In this document: piece by piece, positions 35,677 to 44,122 of the stretch
Numbering within the stretch: position 1 is the first letter of the stretch
Layout of the letters: each line of letters opens with the position of its first letter
IMG/VR virus record: IMGVR_UViG_3300044712_001462
Span: 160,529 to 224,528 of that record
Strand: one strand, 5' to 3'
Length of the DNA: 64,000 bases
Origin: a virus
Program-made: the position numbers and the translations under genes
The notes under the pieces: generated by a model
Database searches by the model: none
Seen by the model: the letters and a program-made list of their open reading frames with translations, nothing else
What the model was told of the DNA's origin: nothing

Positions 35677-38586
35677 TTAGGCCGCAGCGGTAGCTGGTGA
35701 CGAGGCATTTGTGGGCCCGCCAAACTGCTGCTGCATGAGCATCGCGCCACCTTGCATTTTTGCTTGATTGCGAATCTGATTCATCTTGGCCTTAACGAGT
35801 GAGTGAAGTACCTCATTCTTCTTGGCCAATGCACGAAGCTCACTATCCTTGACCGGTTCCGGTAAGCCAAGGAGTTCTTGAGCCAGCGACTCAGCTGTCT
35901 GCAACATCTGCTCAGGAGTCTGAGGCATATTGCCACTCGCCATCAGTCCCGTCACTGGCGGAGGCGTCATAGGCATACCCGTCGCCGGATCAACTTGACC
36001 CTGACCGCCAGCCGCAGCAGGATCCGCAGGTTGACCAGCAGGCATACCAGGCTGAGCTGGCATCCCTTGAGCTACTTGCGCACCCATTGCGGACTGATCC
36101 ATCTGTTCTTGCATCTCTTGCTGAGCAGTCTGCTCGGCCATGGCTTCTTCCGATTGCGCCTTAAGCTCGTCTCTGTACTCCAGGCCCAGCGAACGCAGAC
36201 CAGTCGTACGACTTACCAATCCGGTTGTCATCAGTTCCAGCAGAGCCATGTGACGCTGCAGATCGTCTGCGTGAGTAACCCGCTTATGGACTGCTTTGAT
36301 CGACTCCCAGGAAAGAACTCGAGAGATGCGTTCGACGAGCCAATTTAGGAATCGGTTGTTATCGTGAACCAGGTGATGCCATGTCGCCTCAAACAAACGC
36401 AACGAAACCGGGGCCGTCTGCAACTGAAGCGTGCCTTTGTACAACTCTACCGGCGTACCAGCACCGTTGAGCAGAGTCTCCAAGCCCTGATCCAGCAACT
36501 CGCGGGGTGCTAAAGCAGCTGCATCACCGCCCAAAGCCTGATACTGAACAGGGAAGGGGAGTGTGGACCACGAGGCGGGATCTCTGCGGCGCTTACGGAT
36601 CATTGATCGAACTTGGCCCATAAAATCGCCGCCGTTCATCGATAGCAGGGGATCACTAGCCATCCCTCCACTACCTCCCTTTACCGCGGGAGTGATTAGA
36701 CGGAATGGAATTACATAATCCAGAGCAATCGCTTCGTTATACCGGTGGAGAACCTGAACATACCAAGCTTGCCGGAAGTTCGTGAGTAACCGGGTAATAC
36801 CCCAGCCTCGATTCTGTCGACCACCCAGAGTGGCTTCTTTCATGTGATGGATAACACCGGGATGGAACCGGAAAAGCTGATTCTTCTTAATCGCTTCCAT
36901 CACCTGCTGAGGACACCGCTCTAAATGAAACAGCGTTCCTTCCCGTACTTGGCGCTTGTAGTCCTCGGGGATCTTCCAGAGATATGCCACGTCATCCGTG
37001 AACTGGTCATGAAGGATCTCGATGTCGTGTGGCGACCAGTACTTGAGCTTCAAGGCATCTGGGCGATTATCAGGCTCATCCTTCAACTTCCAGGGTCCGC
37101 GGTAGCCTGAACCGGTTTTGCACTTGGGGCACGTCGCCGTAAAGCTGAAGTCATTGCTAAATTTGAATTTGAAGTCTGGGTTCTCGTAGACATTCTTCAG
37201 GACAACCTGAAGACCGCATTTCGGACAACACATAAACCGACGGAAAGGAACCTGCAACGACGTGAACGCATTACCATAGCAGTTGCCGGTTATCACAGCC
37301 TGCTCAACGACAAACGAGTGCGTTTCCATCTCCACACAGCAGAAAACGTCATCTGTTATGCCTGTGGGACGCGCTCCCTTAACGCGGATAAACTGGCCAT
37401 ACGAAGTTGGCTCGAAATTTCTCTCAAACTTCTCTCTATGTTTCTCCAGCAGGAAATCTTGAGGCAACATGAACCGCTTCAATAACGTCACATAGTACAT
37501 AGGGCCTGTATACGACTCCACAGACCCATCCGACCTAACAAAAGACGAGGTTCGCGTATGTTCTCGTACGGGTCCAGTACACATTCCTATTCTCGGCAGT
37601 TGCTCAACTATACGCTCGAGCGTTATGCGAGCACTCTGGGTCAAAAGTGCACAACCGTAAGTATCAACCGACCCATCGGCAGCCAGAAATCCGCAAACGA
37701 ACCCGTACCAGTAACTGGCACTTTTATCATTCTCTGGTAGATCCTTATACCTGGCCGGTAGGCCGTTCTTAACAGCCATCTCCTCCCGGGACGGTGGCCG
37801 AGTCACTTCAGAACCATACCCGTCGAAGTAGGGTAGTACCTCAATTTTATCCCCAAAGAAACAGGCCGCTGACTGACACCCTTCGTTATACCGAGTACCA
37901 TCTCCAAACACGAAACCGTGGCGTACACCTTCCCGGAATTCCTCATTCTGTTCGGGACGCGGCGCTACCGTGCGCTCAATCCGATGGCCATCAATCAGCT
38001 TTGTAGTGGGAATACGCACTAATTTGTTAGTACTATTCTTAACGATCCACTCATGCTCTGGTGTAGCCAGCACCGTTCTGCCGTCGCTAAACTCGACCTC
38101 CCACAGCGGCTGGCGTCCAAATGCCTTGAACGTTGCCGGACGATAAACTCCACCTTCGGAAAGCACATCAACTGTCTGACCCTCCAGATCGCGCAGTTTG
38201 AACACCCCGTTGCGTGTAACTGCCTTCACGTCACCGTGAAAGCACATACGATCCATGCCGCGTTCGAACAAAAACGGCATGACACCAATATTGGTAAACA
38301 GGTTCTGCCACTTCTCTTTCTCGTCGTCCCCCAGCGTATCTCGAGAGTCCGTGGCTCCGAAATCTACGTCTGTCAGGAAGTAGGCCACGATGCGCTGCAT
38401 GGCCATCTTGTAAGTCGACTGAGCCTCGAACACATACTCAGCCATCTTCAAAACGCTGCGGATATCCTCCGGCATCGAGAGACTGGCCATATCCAGCCAC
38501 GGGCTCGGAAACGCATCGGACCCCCTCGCGCTACTAGCCCAACCACCAGCCGGATCCATCTGCGAGCGCATTGTAAACAGACTCAT
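35677..38586 (-). CDS. Portal protein with an internal intein
   Basis: 969 residues from ATG 38586 (AGGG seven bases upstream; ATG 38592 is next to it). Removing the 321-residue intein leaves about 648 residues. PEDIRSVLKMAEYVFEAQ and AYGN-type CYGNAFTSLQVPFRRF, a zinc-ribbon-like CCPKCGLQVV...CPKCKTG, then LRLFEATWHHLVHDNNRFLN and a P/Q/M-rich tail are typical of a large myovirus/siphovirus-type portal family with a Cys ribbon. It would form the dodecameric vertex that admits DNA. The splice joins RGMDRM to CYGNAF. Confidence 0.8.
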   Translation of the reverse strand: MSLFTMRSQMDPAGGWASSARGSDAFPSPWLDMASLSMPEDIRSVLKMAEYVFEAQSTYKMAMQRIVAYFLTDVDFGATDSRDTLGDDEKEKWQNLFTNIGVMPFLFERGMDRMCFHGDVKAVTRNGVFKLRDLEGQTVDVLSEGGVYRPATFKAFGRQPLWEVEFSDGRTVLATPEHEWIVKNSTNKLVRIPTTKLIDGHRIERTVAPRPEQNEEFREGVRHGFVFGDGTRYNEGCQSAACFFGDKIEVLPYFDGYGSEVTRPPSREEMAVKNGLPARYKDLPENDKSASYWYGFVCGFLAADGSVDTYGCALLTQSARITLERIVEQLPRIGMCTGPVREHTRTSSFVRSDGSVESYTGPMYYVTLLKRFMLPQDFLLEKHREKFERNFEPTSYGQFIRVKGARPTGITDDVFCCVEMETHSFVVEQAVITGNCYGNAFTSLQVPFRRFMCCPKCGLQVVLKNVYENPDFKFKFSNDFSFTATCPKCKTGSGYRGPWKLKDEPDNRPDALKLKYWSPHDIEILHDQFTDDVAYLWKIPEDYKRQVREGTLFHLERCPQQVMEAIKKNQLFRFHPGVIHHMKEATLGGRQNRGWGITRLLTNFRQAWYVQVLHRYNEAIALDYVIPFRLITPAVKGGSGGMASDPLLSMNGGDFMGQVRSMIRKRRRDPASWSTLPFPVQYQALGGDAAALAPRELLDQGLETLLNGAGTPVELYKGTLQLQTAPVSLRLFEATWHHLVHDNNRFLNWLVERISRVLSWESIKAVHKRVTHADDLQRHMALLELMTTGLVSRTTGLRSLGLEYRDELKAQSEEAMAEQTAQQEMQEQMDQSAMGAQVAQGMPAQPGMPAGQPADPAAAGGQGQVDPATGMPMTPPPVTGLMASGNMPQTPEQMLQTAESLAQELLGLPEPVKDSELRALAKKNEVLHSLVKAKMNQIRNQAKMQGGAMLMQQQFGGPTNASSPATAAA
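37282..38244 (-). mobile_element. Intein with LAGLIDADG homing endonuclease
   Basis: 321 residues inside the portal frame. It starts with Cys (CFHGDVKAVTRNGVFKLRDL, splicing block A) and has block B at VEFSDGRTVLATPEHEWIV with TxxH. It ends FCCVEMETHSFVVEQAVITGN, block F/G ending in Asn, followed by extein Cys+1. The residue before Asn is Gly, not the usual His. Two dodecapeptide-like motifs (VRHGFVFGDGT and YGFVCGFLAADGS) mark a compact DOD endonuclease, so it may still home. The reading frame is intact, so splicing is expected. Confidence 0.85.
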
Positions 38587-38603
38587 ATTCATCCCTGACG
38601 CAT

Positions 38604-38631
38604 AAAAAAAGGCGATACCAGAGGCACCGCC
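38604..38631 (-). terminator. Terminator-like hairpin
   Basis: GGCGATACC (38611-38619) pairs with GGCACCGCC (38623-38631), seven of nine pairs plus wobble, followed on the minus strand by a run of seven T. It sits 18 bases before the portal ribosome site. Confidence 0.7.
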
Positions 38632-38663
38632 ATTATCCTGGAGAGGAGCTGCTCAGCGCAAAG

Positions 38664-38858
38664 TCAATTACGGCAGCAACCGCCGTCCCTGAAAGCTTTT
38701 AAAGCTTCTGCATTGTCCGATCGGCAGCAACAAGCAGCTTTATCCGCCAGCCGCTTACAAACATGCTCCTCCAGCTGGTCCGCCGAAGCGCACTTTGTTT
38801 CATCCTCGGGAGGGGTCACACCCTGTTCGATCGCACCTGTTTTTACCATTTCATCCAT
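38664..38858 (-). CDS. Small Cys-rich protein
   Basis: 64 residues from ATG 38858; GGAGG lies nine bases upstream. Acidic first half (GVTPPEDETKCASADQLEEH), then CKRLADKAACCCRSDNAE and GGCCRN with seven Cys in the second half. Possibly a zinc- or disulphide-stabilised capsid-associated protein. Overlaps the upstream stop by eight bases. Confidence 0.55.
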   Translation of the reverse strand: MDEMVKTGAIEQGVTPPEDETKCASADQLEEHVCKRLADKAACCCRSDNAEALKAFRDGGCCRN

Positions 38859-39630
38859 ATGCGTATTCCTCCGCCGCAGAAATCATGGCATCCGCTTTCT
38901 CCTCATCCGCAATAATCAGATTGATCTGGGAGAAGATGCCGAAGTTGTGAACAAACCCCAGACTAAACACATTCCAGGTCCGATTCGTTGCCGAATGCGA
39001 GACCTTAATCGTCCTGTCCTTACCAAAACTCGGAGGCTCGAAAAACGTTCCGAACTCAAACCGTGAATCATAAACCAGGAACAGACCACCATCCTGCTCA
39101 GACACCCAGTGATACGAGCTGGTGATCTTTCCCCCAGCACCCATATCAAACGTCACCTTGTGTTTTGGCTTCTCGGGCTCCGGGCCCAATCCCGGAATCC
39201 CCAGAGACTCAAAAACCCTGTCCAGAATGTCGGCTACCGCGGACTTAGCGATCCGATCATCGTCTGCAGCCACAGGCTCTTCTCGATCGCTCAGCTGAGC
39301 CTCCAGAGCCTCGATCTTCGCTACTAGCGCCGACACGTCCACAGTCTGAGGTGCACTCGTCTGAGACGCTTTGGTCACCTTCTTCTTCGCCGCGGGCGTC
39401 ACCTTCTTCGCCATAGTCTCTTCATCCTGTTCTACGATGTCTTGCATGTCCTGCATCATCTGGGCCATATAGTGATAAGCCAATACCGTGCGATCCTCCA
39501 CGGAGCTGGTTTCCCGGGCTGCGCGCTCAAAAGCCGCTTTCGCCTGTTCTGGACTAATCTGTGCCAAATCCAGCGGCATCCCGCCTTCAGCTAAGACGTC
39601 GGCACTGGTCTTAATCGTTGTGATTGTCAT
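38851..39630 (-). CDS. Hypothetical protein, possible virion component
   Basis: 259 residues from ATG 39630, right after a strong terminator; AGGTGA lies five bases upstream. N-terminal helix (QISPEQAKAAFERAARETSS), a lysine/alanine linker (AKKVTPAAKKKVTKASQTSA), coiled-coil segment (VSALVAKIEALEAQLSDREE), and a beta-rich C-terminal domain (KVTFDMGAGGKITSSYHWVS). No family recognised. Lies immediately before the portal gene. Confidence 0.6.
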   Translation of the reverse strand: MTITTIKTSADVLAEGGMPLDLAQISPEQAKAAFERAARETSSVEDRTVLAYHYMAQMMQDMQDIVEQDEETMAKKVTPAAKKKVTKASQTSAPQTVDVSALVAKIEALEAQLSDREEPVAADDDRIAKSAVADILDRVFESLGIPGLGPEPEKPKHKVTFDMGAGGKITSSYHWVSEQDGGLFLVYDSRFEFGTFFEPPSFGKDRTIKVSHSATNRTWNVFSLGFVHNFGIFSQINLIIADEEKADAMISAAEEYAYG

Positions 39631-39645
39631 GTTCACCTGATAAGT

Positions 39646-39685
39646 AAAAAAAAAAGGGCAGTGCTGACAAATGTCAGCACCACCC
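39646..39685 (-). terminator. Strong rho-independent terminator
   Basis: GTGCTGACA (39661-39669) pairs perfectly with TGTCAGCAC (39672-39680), extended by GGGC/CACCC; the minus strand continues with a run of ten T. It lies just after the 478-residue gene and 16 bases before the next start codon. Confidence 0.9.
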
Positions 39686-39716
39686 TCCCCCAACCGTCCA
39701 CCCAGACAGTAAATCA

Positions 39717-41153
39717 CTAGGCGGCGACCATATCTCGCTGAGTCTTCTGTTGCTGACGCTTGTGCGTGATTCGGCGCGTGTCAGGAATTCCTACTCGGAA
39801 CATGACGTCGCCAATCTGCACCTCACGTTCCCCACGATAGCGCATCGGCGGGAGCATGAAAACCTCAGCTGCCTCGTCCAGACCGAAAGCCCGACGGAAA
39901 TCCCAATACCAAGACACTCCACCACGTTCGCGGCGAGCCTGATCCAGAACCGACGTTACGTAGCTCATCTTCAACAAGGGACCCGACACCGTCGGGACAC
40001 GCACGACACGGGACTGGAGGAACTTATCCACCAACCACATGAAGTGCTCCCCGGTCTTTTCACGGAGCTGGGCCTCGGTATAGAAACCGCTCGGGACATC
40101 AACCGGGAAACTCGCCGGAAGCACAAACTCACCGGTCTTGAGATCTTTGAGTATGTCCAGCACCAACGTGTCAGAAACCTGGAAGTTTCGCAGCATGGTC
40201 AAATGCTCGAGCGTGTCGCTGGAGAACTCCACGAGCACATCCGGAGCCCACACACTGGGATCCTGAATCACTTCCGGAGTTCCACCGGGGGTGATATTTT
40301 TCTTGTCACAACCCAACACTGCATTGTTCATGATCTCCTGCATTTCATTGCAGACATCAAACAAAAAGCAGTGATGCTCGTCATCAAGATTCCACGATGA
40401 CGACGGAATACCACGCATCAACCGAAATCTACCCTTCTCCATCTGGGCTCGCGTATATCGGCAAGTCTTACGAAGAGTGACTACCACGGTCTTCGGATCT
40501 ACCTCGCCTACTACCTCCACACAATTGGGCTCCGGCATGGTGCCTACAGCCAGAACCGCCCTGGGATCCTTGCCTAAGAAGTCAGCTACATCAAACCGGT
40601 ACAACGCAGCCCAGTCGCCATTCGGCAACTCGCCAAGACAGACATCCAGATAATCTGACTTGGCGCGAGTCTGCCGGACCAACCGCAGCACACCCGGTTC
40701 CCCGGTTAAATCAGCCTTCAACGGACCAATGTCCGGACACTCCAGCTTCATCTGATGCATACGGTGCATAGGTTTCGCGAAGTCCACGTAGCAGAAGTGA
40801 TCCGGATCGCTATTCACAACCACGCTGTCTCGAACCAGTCGACCGTCCTGCAAAATCGCCGGAGTTTCTATTTGTCTTCCACGCACTGATGCATTCTTGT
40901 ACGGCTGATCCCACATCATCAGGAACTGAGCATCGTTGTGATGCACGACCGGCCCTAATGGGCGGTGCGAATAAATTCGCTTACCCCCCAAATGAATGTA
41001 ATTCCAGCGTGGAACTACTGCGATCTGTAACAGATCACGCCGGATTTCGCCCAGCAAAATTGCCTTACCGCCAACTCGTTGATACTCCAACCGGTAAACT
41101 TCCTGAGCCTTGTTGTTGCCTTCGCCCGTCTCTGGATTTTCAATACGGAACAT
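39717..41153 (-). CDS. Unknown 478-residue protein, probable virion or packaging protein
   Basis: 478 residues from ATG 41153 with AGGGGGG upstream. No family recognised. Beta-rich, with DVCLGELPNGDWAALYRFDV and SVLDQARRERGGVSWYWDFR as its most distinctive stretches, ending MAA-like after a basic KRQQQKTQRDM. It is not obviously a HK97-type capsid protein. Position between DNA-metabolism genes and the portal, and flanking terminators, suggest high or special expression. Confidence 0.6.
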   Translation of the reverse strand: MFRIENPETGEGNNKAQEVYRLEYQRVGGKAILLGEIRRDLLQIAVVPRWNYIHLGGKRIYSHRPLGPVVHHNDAQFLMMWDQPYKNASVRGRQIETPAILQDGRLVRDSVVVNSDPDHFCYVDFAKPMHRMHQMKLECPDIGPLKADLTGEPGVLRLVRQTRAKSDYLDVCLGELPNGDWAALYRFDVADFLGKDPRAVLAVGTMPEPNCVEVVGEVDPKTVVVTLRKTCRYTRAQMEKGRFRLMRGIPSSSWNLDDEHHCFLFDVCNEMQEIMNNAVLGCDKKNITPGGTPEVIQDPSVWAPDVLVEFSSDTLEHLTMLRNFQVSDTLVLDILKDLKTGEFVLPASFPVDVPSGFYTEAQLREKTGEHFMWLVDKFLQSRVVRVPTVSGPLLKMSYVTSVLDQARRERGGVSWYWDFRRAFGLDEAAEVFMLPPMRYRGEREVQIGDVMFRVGIPDTRRITHKRQQQKTQRDMVAA

Positions 41154-41164
41154 AATGTTCCCCC

Positions 41165-41350
41165 TTATTGATTTTTGGCGTAATGTCTATCTCGTAGGTA
41201 TTCCTTCACCGGAATCACCACGTGCCGCACTCTTCCCGTGCGACAGTCCTCAAGCTTCAACCTCACGTGCCCCGACGGTATGTCGCGTCCTACTCGGCGC
41301 GTCCGTCGAATCATTTCCCCCGTACTGCTCAAGCAGTAAACTCTTGTCAT
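41165..41350 (-). CDS. Small basic hypothetical protein
   Basis: 61 residues from ATG 41350: basic and beta-like (RRTRRVGRDIPSGHVRLKLE). No strong Shine-Dalgarno. Lies in a 200-base gap before the 478-residue gene; an overlapping alternative frame (41250-41438) looks less protein-like. Confidence 0.4.
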   Translation of the reverse strand: MTRVYCLSSTGEMIRRTRRVGRDIPSGHVRLKLEDCRTGRVRHVVIPVKEYLRDRHYAKNQ

Positions 41351-41510
41351 ACAACCACTTATGTAATACCCATGACAGCACTCCCTGATGTGACGTTGAG
41401 ATACAAAAGCTAACGATCACCCAGGTATTGTGCCTCAAAAGTGGGGGAAATTTAGGTGTGGAAACAGGCAGGCTCTATAAGGTTGATCGTAAAAATCAAG
41501 AAAAAGCGGG
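41351..41510. other. Intergenic region with no clear gene
   Basis: About 160 bases between the terminator at 41511-41545 and the small gene at 41350. AT-rich parts and the dyad TTGAT...ATCAA near 41481 are visible on the minus strand, followed by TTATAGAG. A promoter for the 478-residue gene may lie here but could not be defined. Confidence 0.35.
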
Positions 41511-41545
41511 TCGGAAAAATAGGAAAAATGTGAAGATTTTTCCGA
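41511..41545 (-). terminator. AT-rich terminator-like hairpin
   Basis: TCGGAAAAAT (41511-41520) pairs perfectly with ATTTTTCCGA (41536-41545); a second shorter pairing (41522-41529 with 41536-41543) competes. It lies 11 bases after the stop at 41556. Confidence 0.6.
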
Positions 41546-41555
41546 TTAGGGGGTT

Positions 41556-41960
41556 CTACTCGACTCTGTCATCGTCATCGTAGTAGTACTCGCCGTCCTC
41601 CGAATCCCCAGGAGAGGTATCCGGCAGTTCATCTAGCGCCAAAATCTCAGAGTCACTCTCGGGCCCAGGCTCATCGACCTCGGGCTCCTCTTCTTCCATG
41701 TCGTCAGGCTCCCAGTCAGTACTGATCCGACTCAGAACCCCTCCGATTGGAGGAGAGTCAAGCAACCCGGTAACATCCGGTAGCTGGAACAAAGGAAAAG
41801 GCTCCAGACCAGGCAAACACAGATAAGGGAATGAGCCAGTACTGATGCCACCAGCCCAACCTTGAAACACAAATACCAACACTGTGTCATAAAGCTCTGA
41901 CAACTCACGTACACGTTGCTGAAGTAACGGTGCCGTCTCAAACTGCTCCAGCGTCACCAT
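41556..41960 (-). CDS. Hypothetical protein with acidic tail
   Basis: 134 residues from ATG 41960; homologous-looking sequence continues upstream in frame to a TTG at 42011 (LWYLVFQVEG). Helix LEQFETAPLLQQRVRELSEL, aromatic middle (FVFQGWAGGISTGSFPYL) and a very acidic end (DMEEEEPEVDEPGPESDS). Last gene before the terminator. Confidence 0.55.
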   Translation of the reverse strand: MVTLEQFETAPLLQQRVRELSELYDTVLVFVFQGWAGGISTGSFPYLCLPGLEPFPLFQLPDVTGLLDSPPIGGVLSRISTDWEPDDMEEEEPEVDEPGPESDSEILALDELPDTSPGDSEDGEYYYDDDDRVE

Positions 41961-41997
41961 GTGCCCTTCCACCTGGAATACCAAATACCAGAGGGGA

Positions 41998-42375
41998 TCA
42001 CTTGCGGGCAAACTGGGCCCAGTCTTTGACTTTCTTGACGGCTTCTTCGGCTGCTGACTGGGCTGCGGCTTCGAGCTGGGATTTGTTTTCTTCGACAAAG
42101 GAGTCCTCACCACTCTTAATGATCTCGTTGGGCCGAAAGATCAGAGACACCGTATTGCGCTGCACCTGCTCCGTCTCTGACTTACTAATAACAACCACCT
42201 GCGGAGCTGACATGGAAACAGGCTGAGCCTTTGTTTCCTCCAGAAAGCCGTTCACCATCTCTGTTAACGACGGTTGAGACTTCCCGTCATTCCGCACCCA
42301 CTCACCTAACACACAGTCGTAGTACTCAATCGCGGAGAAGCAGGCCACACGCAGATAATCATTCGTCAATGTCAT
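41998..42375 (-). CDS. Hypothetical protein
   Basis: 125 residues from ATG 42375; GAGGAAGTGG upstream. TNDYLRVACFSAIEYYDCVL, a middle VVVISKSETEQVQRNTVSLI, and an A/K-rich helix (EAAAQSAAEEAVKKVKDWAQ). Unknown; overlaps its neighbours. Confidence 0.55.
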   Translation of the reverse strand: MTLTNDYLRVACFSAIEYYDCVLGEWVRNDGKSQPSLTEMVNGFLEETKAQPVSMSAPQVVVISKSETEQVQRNTVSLIFRPNEIIKSGEDSFVEENKSQLEAAAQSAAEEAVKKVKDWAQFARK

Positions 42376-42730
42376 CCACTTCCTCCTCGTCCTCATCCTC
42401 GTCTTTAGCGCTATTGCCGGTGTTACAGATCGGCTCTGCCAAACCCTTGTAGACGAGCTCGAAGTGAGGCATGACCGGCTGCTTGCGATCCTCCAGCTTC
42501 AACTTGCCTGTACGACCTGCCTGCATCAGCGCATAGCGCGCCATAATCTCACCGTCGTCTGCATACACAGTCAGATAGGCCACCGGGATCTTAACCTGCG
42601 TGGAGTAGAAGTGAGGGGCAATCGTAATCCCCTCAGGCCGCTTATCCAGCTTGTCCCCTTTTTTGAGCCAGCCGTCTTTAACCAGCACCCCGGATTCCAT
42701 CTCACCTGTAAAATTCAATTCAATGTGCAT
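42359..42730 (-). CDS. Hypothetical beta-rich protein
   Basis: 123 residues from ATG 42730 (GGGAGC upstream). IELNFTGEMESGVLVKDGWL, then FYSTQVKIPVAYLTVYADDG, suggests a beta barrel; acidic C-terminus (DEDEDEEEVDDIDE). No family recognised. Confidence 0.55.
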   Translation of the reverse strand: MHIELNFTGEMESGVLVKDGWLKKGDKLDKRPEGITIAPHFYSTQVKIPVAYLTVYADDGEIMARYALMQAGRTGKLKLEDRKQPVMPHFELVYKGLAEPICNTGNSAKDEDEDEEEVDDIDE

Positions 42731-43376
42731 CGTTGCTCCCATAAGGATTGTTAGCCGCTTTCAGCGCGTCCCGAAAATGCAGCGTATCACCAAATATCAT
42801 TTCTTCGTTGTACACATACCTAGGAGACATCCCCCCGGTAATGCACATCTTCTGAATGAAGTAATGAGAACCCATCGTGCTTTCAACAACCGAAGCATGC
42901 ACTTTTGCGTACTTAAAGCCGTCCACACAATGTGGCTCTTGAACCTCAATCTCCTGCGCTCGTACGCGGTACAACACATTCTGCTTACTATCATTCAACG
43001 CCAACGTCCCAAAGTACTGCAGAGCAGTCTCTCCCCATTCCCTGGGTAGGAGCTGAATATGGTGAGCCCAGAAAGGTGGCACATTGAGTAGCAGAGGACG
43101 GTTGTGAACAAGCAGCGTAGGCGGCTCATCAATCCCCATCTCCGCCATAAAGACCACCCAAGGATCCACCGGCCAACTCAATACCGTATACACCAGCGCC
43201 GGAGTAAACAGCACGTAGTCTTTGGCATAGCTGGCCAGCGGAGTATGCGGAGCCAGCTCAACGACTTTCGGCTGCACAGACAGAGTGTGACCGACGTCGA
43301 CCGAAGGAGAAAAACCTGTCGGAAACAACTTGGGTAACTGATCTACGACGCCGGTCATCACTCCGTCCGAACTCAT
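42720..43376 (-). CDS. Hypothetical protein
   Basis: 218 residues. HTLSVQPKVVELAPHTPLAS, YAKDYVLFTPALVYTVLSWP and DSKQNVLYRVRAQEIEVQEP are typical stretches; no known domain. ATG 43376 overlaps the upstream TGA as ATGA. Lies in the DNA-metabolism block. Confidence 0.55.
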   Translation of the reverse strand: MSSDGVMTGVVDQLPKLFPTGFSPSVDVGHTLSVQPKVVELAPHTPLASYAKDYVLFTPALVYTVLSWPVDPWVVFMAEMGIDEPPTLLVHNRPLLLNVPPFWAHHIQLLPREWGETALQYFGTLALNDSKQNVLYRVRAQEIEVQEPHCVDGFKYAKVHASVVESTMGSHYFIQKMCITGGMSPRYVYNEEMIFGDTLHFRDALKAANNPYGSNDAH

Positions 43377-44122
43377 GCACTCACCTTCAACTTCGTCTTT
43401 TTCGCGGGTAAGGTCTTCACCAAGTCGACTCCATTCGCAATCGATTCACGCAGCGCAGGAGCCAGGTTCAAAGCGTTCGCAACTTCTAAGCAGACTCGTA
43501 AGTCATCTTTCGAGTTCACACCTGGTTTACCGTTCTCAAAGTCAGCAATCTCCAATCGTGATAGCGATAACTGAATTGCCACCTTTTTCGCCCAGCGCCC
43601 CGGTCGCAACAAACCATCCAGATCGCGATAACCGTGATTTAACCACAGTCGCTGCGGTAGATCGTTACAGCCGGATTCGGCGGATTCCGCTGCCGCCAAC
43701 TTGGCGAACGTGGCGATATCAAACCCTACCAAATACACACTATCCGATGCAAATACACCCGTTTCCACGTCAGTGTCCGAGAACTCTTCATCCTCGTCTT
43801 CATCCTCCACATACCCGCCATCGTACTGAGACAACTGAGGATGAATCTCGTTGATGAAGCGCGCAACCTCCTGACCGATATTCTTATCAAAGTGCACACC
43901 GGTACCCGCCTCGGCGCTATACATCCACACGTCATCCAGCTTCCCGAAGTAAGGAATCTTCAGACCCTGAATCAGGAACTCCTCCCGCTTCTCCGCCACT
44001 TGCGCCGCTGCCGTCTCCGCTTTCGTCACATTCTTGTTCGGCTGGAACTCCGGCACCCATTGCCCGAAGTCGCTCCGCAATGACGTCTTGAATCCGACAA
44101 AAATCAAGTCTTTGACTGCCAT
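43373..44122 (-). CDS. Hypothetical protein overlapping its upstream neighbour by 191 bases
   Basis: 249 residues. KDLIFVGFKTSLRSDFGQWV, REEFLIQGLKIPYFGKLDDV, an acidic middle (VEDEDEDEEFSDTDVETG) and GKPGVNSKDDLRVCLEVANA. Not recognised. ATG 44122 follows GGTGG. The first 64 codons share DNA with the end of the upstream gene in another frame; the protein sequence there looks genuine. Confidence 0.55.
   Translation of the reverse strand: MAVKDLIFVGFKTSLRSDFGQWVPEFQPNKNVTKAETAAAQVAEKREEFLIQGLKIPYFGKLDDVWMYSAEAGTGVHFDKNIGQEVARFINEIHPQLSQYDGGYVEDEDEDEEFSDTDVETGVFASDSVYLVGFDIATFAKLAAAESAESGCNDLPQRLWLNHGYRDLDGLLRPGRWAKKVAIQLSLSRLEIADFENGKPGVNSKDDLRVCLEVANALNLAPALRESIANGVDLVKTLPAKKTKLKVSA

Noticed and set aside
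39717-41153. Major capsid protein
   Set aside because: No HK97-fold signature or typical capsid composition is visible; left as unknown.
41250-41438. Alternative minus-strand frame in the gap before the 478-residue gene
   Set aside because: Composition is less protein-like than the overlapping 61-residue frame and no ribosome site was found.
43558-43573. ATAGCGATAAC similar to the 18-bp motif
   Set aside because: It lies inside the 249-residue gene, lacks the TCTCTA part and fits the codons for LSLSR; treated as chance.
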